From assembly GCA_021803085.1 (NCBI GenBank), contig JAJZMD010000171.1, forward strand, positions 1 through 35,215: DNA of 35,215 nt, written 5' to 3'. The translations under genes and the position numbers were made by a program. Numbering within the stretch: position 1 is the first letter of the stretch; each line of letters starts with the position of its first letter. Of the stretch, positions 32,182 through 35,215 are shown one piece after another. Source of the stretch: Actinomycetes bacterium (lineage in GTDB: Bacteria > Actinomycetota > Acidimicrobiia > Acidimicrobiales > RAAP-2). A model generated the notes under the pieces. That model saw only the letters and a program-made list of their open reading frames with translations. It had not been told where the DNA came from and did no database searches.

Positions 32182-32567
32182 CAGCCGACGACCGACTGCA
32201 AGATGGAGACCAGCAGCGGGGCCAGGGCGGCCAGGGCGTAGCCGATGGCCGCCGACTTGAGGGCGGTCTTGGCCCGTTCCACCTCGGCCGGATCGCCGCC
32301 GGCGGTCAGGTAGCGGATCCCGCCGATGGTCAAGAACAGCGTGGCCAGTCCGGCCAGGATCCCGACCAGCCACACCTGCAGCGAGCTGATCACCCCGTTC
32401 AGGCTCGGGGCCGAGCCGGTGGCGGCGAAGGCGGGCGGGGCCAGGACCACGCCGGCCACAACCAGGAGCCCGAGGGCGACGAGCGCGTGCCCGACGTGGG
32501 CGGAAAGGGTCCGGGTGGTGGGGCTGGGTGTGGTGCGGTCAGAGACGGTGGGGATGGTGCGTTTCGT
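32181..32567 (-). CDS. VirB2/TrbC-like conjugative pilin, possible ACG start
   Basis: The mature region has ATGSAPSLNGVISSLQVWLV, then helix GILAGLATLFLTIGGIRYLT, the polar loop AGGDPAEVERAKTALKSA and a second helix AAIGYALAALAPLLVSILQ; this two-helix layout is typical of VirB2/TrbC pilins. The first ATG/GTG in frame (GTG at 32459) would cut the signal peptide in half. Upstream the frame stays open, encodes a complete signal sequence (HALVALGLLVVAGVVLAPPA) and reaches ACG-AAA-CGC at 32567, preceded by a strong AAGGAGGAG site at 5-base spacing. So an ACG start, or an ATG mutated or misread there, is likely. Otherwise the gene is 32181-32459. Confidence 0.85.
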   Translation of the reverse strand, partial: TKRTIPTVSDRTTPSPTTRTLSAHVGHALVALGLLVVAGVVLAPPAFAATGSAPSLNGVISSLQVWLVGILAGLATLFLTIGGIRYLTAGGDPAEVERAKTALKSAAIGYALAALAPLLVSILQSVVG

Positions 32568-32662
32568 GGGTTCTCCTCCTTCGAGACGACAGGTGGCGTG
32601 CTGGTGGGCGGCGTGTTGGTGGTGTCGGGTCGGGCAGGGCCTCCGCCGGCCAGCGGGGCGTG

Positions 32663-33520
32663 TTACCTCCTTTCGCTGTCAGGCGGCGGAGATGCGGTGG
32701 CGTGACCTTCCGGCCGCTGCTGGGGGCGGCGACCCTGCCGTGGTCGACCCGCACCCTTAGAACCGGCAGGAACACCCCGATCGGCGACAAACCCGGGTCG
32801 GAAACCTTGCGAGATCCAGGCGACCAAAGCGACCTCGGCCCGCTGGCGGCGCCGCTCTGCCGCCTTGTACGAAAGGCCCCACGCCCGGGCCGCCTCGGCC
32901 AGGGTCATCTCCCCGAGGCGCGTCGCGCCGATCAGCTCGGCGTCGTCGGCGCAGATCACCCCTTGGGCGACGGCCCGGGCCAACACGAAGTCGGGGTGGC
33001 CCCACGGCTTGGGAGGCTCGGCCGAGATCGGCCGGTGTGCGGGGCGGGCCCGCTCGGCCAGCTCGGTGCGCACCAGCTGCTTGGCCGCGTCATACGCCCG
33101 GCCGCACAGGAACCCCGCCGGCCTTGGCCGCTCCGGGGAGCAGCGGGCCAGCGCGGCGAGGAACCCGACCAGCATCTGGGCCTCGAGGTCGGCCTGGCGG
33201 TCCGGGCACGCCTCGACCAGCGGCTCGAGCGCCCGGCGCATCCCCGGCAGCAGCACTCCCGCCAAGCCCACCGTCCACGCCCCGCCCTCGGCCTTGGCGC
33301 GGGCGATCAACACCCCGATCGCCGCGTCCCGGGTCACATAGGGCGTGGAGGGGTGCAACAGCCGGGCCTTCAGCTCGCCCAGTGGGATGGCCCGGGCGGG
33401 CAGCCCGGCGACCGATGCGCCGTCCAAGGCCAGCGGGCGAGGCTCGACGCAAAGGACGGCGAAGGCCCGCTCCAAGGCGGCGAACGGGGACGGCTCGGAC
33501 GGACGGCGGAGTGGTGGCAT
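32663..33520 (-). CDS. HTH protein with sigma-region-4-like C-terminal domain
   Basis: 285 residues from the ATG at 33520, chosen because GGAG lies 8 bases upstream; an upstream ATG at 33592 adds 24 residues and lies in the CCATCAG repeat region. The N-terminal two-thirds are helical (PLGELKARLLHPSTPYVTRD; AWTVGLAGVLLPGMRRALEP; QADLEAQMLVGFLAALARCS). Near residues 200-245 is a helix-turn-helix resembling sigma-70 region 4 (DAELIGATRLGEMTLAEAAR, then AWGLSYKAAERRRQRAEVAL). No family is recognised with certainty. As first gene of the transfer operon, downstream of the repeat cluster, it is a candidate regulator. The C-terminus is basic and low-complexity. Confidence 0.82.
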   Translation of the reverse strand: MPPLRRPSEPSPFAALERAFAVLCVEPRPLALDGASVAGLPARAIPLGELKARLLHPSTPYVTRDAAIGVLIARAKAEGGAWTVGLAGVLLPGMRRALEPLVEACPDRQADLEAQMLVGFLAALARCSPERPRPAGFLCGRAYDAAKQLVRTELAERARPAHRPISAEPPKPWGHPDFVLARAVAQGVICADDAELIGATRLGEMTLAEAARAWGLSYKAAERRRQRAEVALVAWISQGFRPGFVADRGVPAGSKGAGRPRQGRRPQQRPEGHATASPPPDSERR

Positions 33521-33565
33521 CGGCGGCTCCTTTGCTCGAAGGGGCCGCCATCGCGCCACGGGCGC

Positions 33566-33698
33566 TCCATCAGGTTTCCAGCAGAACTCCATCAGACAGG
33601 CACTCCATCAGGGGTGATGGAGCAAGGCCGCCCGGTCCATCAGGGCTGATGGAAACCTGATGGACCGCCGCGTTCTCCCAGCTCAACGCCCTGATGGA
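33566..33698. repeat. cluster of eight CCATCAG-type boxes
   Basis: TCCATCAG occurs at 33566, 33588, 33604 and 33636; the reverse complement TGATGGA occurs at 33615, 33647, 33658 and 33692 (the last three extended by a C on the left). Boxes at 33636 and 33646 form an 18-bp palindrome, and TCCATCAGGTTTCC (33566-33579) is a perfect inverted repeat of GGAAACCTGATGGA (33651-33664). The cluster lies between the transfer operon and the winged-helix gene. Iterons, an operator array or an origin element are all possible. Confidence 0.93.
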
Positions 33699-33767
33699 CG
33701 TGGTGCCACTCGTCCTCCGGCGTCATCGGGCGCCCGCCAAGAAAATTCTTCAGGGTGCTGCGTTGGG

Positions 33768-34256
33768 TCAGCTGGCGGCTGCCCGGTAGCGCCTCGGGCG
33801 GTCGCTGGTCTGGGTGGCGTCGCCCGAGGCGACGAGGCGCCCGAGCGCGTTGCCAACCGCCCCGGCGCTGCGCCCGCCGAGCGCCCTGGCTACTGCCGAC
33901 GGAGAGTGCTCCCCGGCGTTGTTGCGCAAGAAGGCGGCCACCATTCCGGTCAGCTCGCCCTTGCCCAAGCGGGGCGACGCCGTGCCCTGGGGCTCGCCGC
34001 GGTCCCCGGCGGACCGGTCGGGGTCTTCTGGGGTCGCGGGTAGAGCCCAGCGGTCGGGTAGGCGCCGGGCACCGTCACGGCCGCCGGGGGTGCGCTCCAC
34101 CTGCCCGCTGGCCGCCAGGCCGCCGAGGATCTTGGTGGCGGTGGAGCGGCCGATGCCGGCCGCCTCTGCGACCCCGGCCGCCGAGGCCGGCCCGGAGCCG
34201 AGCGCGGCGAGCACCGCCTCGGTCGTCGTGGTGGTGGTTGTGGTCGTGGTGGGCAT
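33768..34256 (-). CDS. winged-helix DNA-binding protein with poly-Thr start
   Basis: 162 residues. The start codon is followed by eleven residues that are almost all Thr (PTTTTTTTTTTE). Then a helix-turn-helix of the MarR/IclR sort (AVLAALGSGPASAAGVAEAA, GIGRSTATKILGGLAASGQV), a Pro/Arg linker, and a second helix-turn-helix-like domain (MVAAFLRNNAGEHSPSAVAR; RSAGAVGNALGRLVASGDA). Two wHTH units in one short protein suggest a compact operator-binding regulator. A GGAGGACC site lies 3-10 bases before the ATG. Neighbouring sites are the CCATCAG cluster downstream and inverted repeats upstream; either could be its target. Confidence 0.85.
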   Translation of the reverse strand: MPTTTTTTTTTTEAVLAALGSGPASAAGVAEAAGIGRSTATKILGGLAASGQVERTPGGRDGARRLPDRWALPATPEDPDRSAGDRGEPQGTASPRLGKGELTGMVAAFLRNNAGEHSPSAVARALGGRSAGAVGNALGRLVASGDATQTSDRPRRYRAAAS

Positions 34257-34259
34257 CGG

Positions 34260-34321
34260 GGTCCTCCTAGCTCGGTGGTGCTTTGGCTTTGGAGGACCTA
34301 CCTCGGTCTCGCCGAGGACCT
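34260..34321. promoter_or_regulatory. inverted and direct repeats between divergent genes
   Basis: GGTCCTCC (34260-34267) pairs perfectly with GGAGGACC (34291-34298); CCTCGG (34301-34306) pairs with CCGAGG (34312-34317); GAGGACCT occurs directly at 34292-34299 and 34314-34321. They lie between the winged-helix gene and the methyltransferase gene, which diverge. A shared operator or transcript hairpins are likely; one arm doubles as the winged-helix gene's ribosome site. Confidence 0.6.
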
Positions 34322-34415
34322 CAAGCGCAAGGGCACCGGAAGGGGATTTGTCGCCAAAGCGGGGTTCGCTGCCGGTTCATATCGGCGTGAACTTTCCGGC
34401 CCGGGGCGCAAGCCC

Positions 34416-35215
34416 ATGGCCATCAACCCCCAAAGCACCCCCCACCCGTCCCGTCCGTCGCCTGCCGCACCGGTGCCGTTGGCGCTCTGGCCGGTCGCCC
34501 AGACCTCGGCCCAGTACCAGCGCGCCGGGCGCTACCACCCCGACTCCGCCCGCCACCCCGGCAAGATGCTCCCCGCCTTGGCGGCACGGATCGTCGCCGA
34601 GTACTCAGCCCCCGGCCAGCTCGTCTGCGACCCGATGTGCGGCATCGGCACCACCATCGTCGAGGCCGGCCTCCTCGACCGCAGGGCGGTCGGCGTCGAG
34701 CTCGAAGCCGCCTGGGTCCACCTCGCCCGGGCCAACCTCGACCGCCTCCTCGAAGCCGACCGGCGCCGCCTCACCGAAGTGCACCAGGGCGACGCCCGGC
34801 ACCTACCCAAGATCCTCGGAGACCTCGTCGGCCGGGTCGACCTGGTCGTCATCTCGCCGCCGTACGCCTGCGACGCCGGGGTGATCGACCGCAAAGCTTG
34901 GGTCGCCGGTGGACGGCTCTGCGACACCGCCACCCTCAACTACTCGACCGACCGGGCCAACCTCGGCCACGCCCGCGGCCACGCCTACGAGCAGGCCATG
35001 GCCGACATCTACGCCGCCTGCCACGCCGTGCTGCGCCCCGGCGGGCTGCTCGTCACCGTCACCAAGAACATGCGCCGCGCCGGGCGCCTGATCGACCTCG
35101 CCGCCCTCACCGTCGACCTCGCCCAGGCCGCCGGGTTCTCCTACCTCGGCCACGTCGTCGCCCTCCACGCCGCGGTCCGCGACAGCGACCTCGTCGCCCG
35201 CCCCAGCTTCTGGCA
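34416..35215 (+). CDS. DNA methyltransferase (N4-cytosine/N6-adenine type), truncated by window end
   Basis: The frame from the ATG at 34416 is open to the window end (at least 266 residues). QYQRAGRYHPDSARHPGKM precedes the AdoMet-binding motif I D72-P-M-C-G-I-G-T-T80 (LVCDPMCGIGTTIVEAGLLD), with the acidic end of the next strand at AVGVELEAAW. Motif IV SPPY is at 147-150 (LVVISPPYACDAG), followed by HAVLRPGGLLVTVTKNMRR. This marks an N-4/N-6 amino-methyltransferase (or TRM11-like) fold. On mobile elements such enzymes modify DNA to evade host restriction. No paired nuclease is visible in the window. Target sequence unknown. Confidence 0.9.
   Translation, partial: MAINPQSTPHPSRPSPAAPVPLALWPVAQTSAQYQRAGRYHPDSARHPGKMLPALAARIVAEYSAPGQLVCDPMCGIGTTIVEAGLLDRRAVGVELEAAWVHLARANLDRLLEADRRRLTEVHQGDARHLPKILGDLVGRVDLVVISPPYACDAGVIDRKAWVAGGRLCDTATLNYSTDRANLGHARGHAYEQAMADIYAACHAVLRPGGLLVTVTKNMRRAGRLIDLAALTVDLAQAAGFSYLGHVVALHAAVRDSDLVARPSFW

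Noticed and set aside
33566..33698. CRISPR array
   Set aside because: The repeated units are 7-8 bp, occur in both orientations and lack regular spacers; no cas gene is present.

Overview
The window is very GC-rich with strong G/C third-position bias, frequent GTG starts and ATGA/GTGA overlaps. This fits a high-GC Actinomycetota. An acidimicrobial-type lineage is possible, but I cannot fix the taxon from sequence alone. No rRNA, tRNA or CRISPR array was seen. The window cuts genes at both ends: a TlpA-like redoxin at the left and a DNA methyltransferase at the right.

Region 1 (1-5.7 kb) is a stress and regulatory patch with much decay. It holds the end of a thioredoxin-like gene, a frameshifted MmyB-type XRE regulator, a remnant of an IS1634-type transposase, an operon of a ferritin-like diiron protein and an OsmC protein, a small two-helix membrane protein, a broken rhodanese gene and an intact second MmyB-type regulator.

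Region 2 (5.8-17.4 kb) is a 13-gene co-directional Tad/Flp-type pilus locus. In order it encodes a lipoprotein, a secreted PKD-like protein, an SAF-domain (CpaB-like) protein, a TadZ/CpaE-like protein without a usable P-loop, the TadA/CpaF ATPase, TadB, TadC, a Flp-like pilin, three TadE/TadG-like pseudopilins, a 921-residue membrane protein joining LysM and BTAD domains, and a prepilin peptidase. Most junctions overlap by 4 bp, so translation is probably coupled.

Region 3 (17.35-23.3 kb) is a metal-homeostasis island. A textbook MerR-type promoter with a 19-bp spacer drives a small HMA metal-binding protein, a P1B-type ATPase with an unusual YPC membrane motif, and a MerR regulator with the cysteine typical of divalent-metal sensors. 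Facing it is an operon of a CmtR-like Cd/Pb sensor, a CzcD-like CDF exporter and a short second CDF protein, preceded by a 38-bp palindrome that reaches the start codon. Next come a truncated NiCoT nickel/cobalt permease and an ArsR regulator lacking a normal start, apparently fused by rearrangement.

Region 4 (23.3-35.2 kb) is a conjugation/type IV secretion module on the minus strand. From its promoter side it encodes a sigma-region-4-like protein, a VirB2-like pilin (possibly with an ACG start), a TrbL/VirB6-like channel protein, a PrgI-family protein, a VirB4 ATPase, an unassigned membrane protein, a VirD4/TraG coupling ATPase, a replication-relaxation-family protein and a lysozyme-like/NlpC-P60 wall hydrolase. 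A cluster of eight CCATCAG-type boxes lies upstream, followed by a winged-helix protein and a divergent methyltransferase. No relaxase or integrase is inside the window. The whole looks like part of an integrative conjugative element or large plasmid carrying metal resistance beside a Tad locus.
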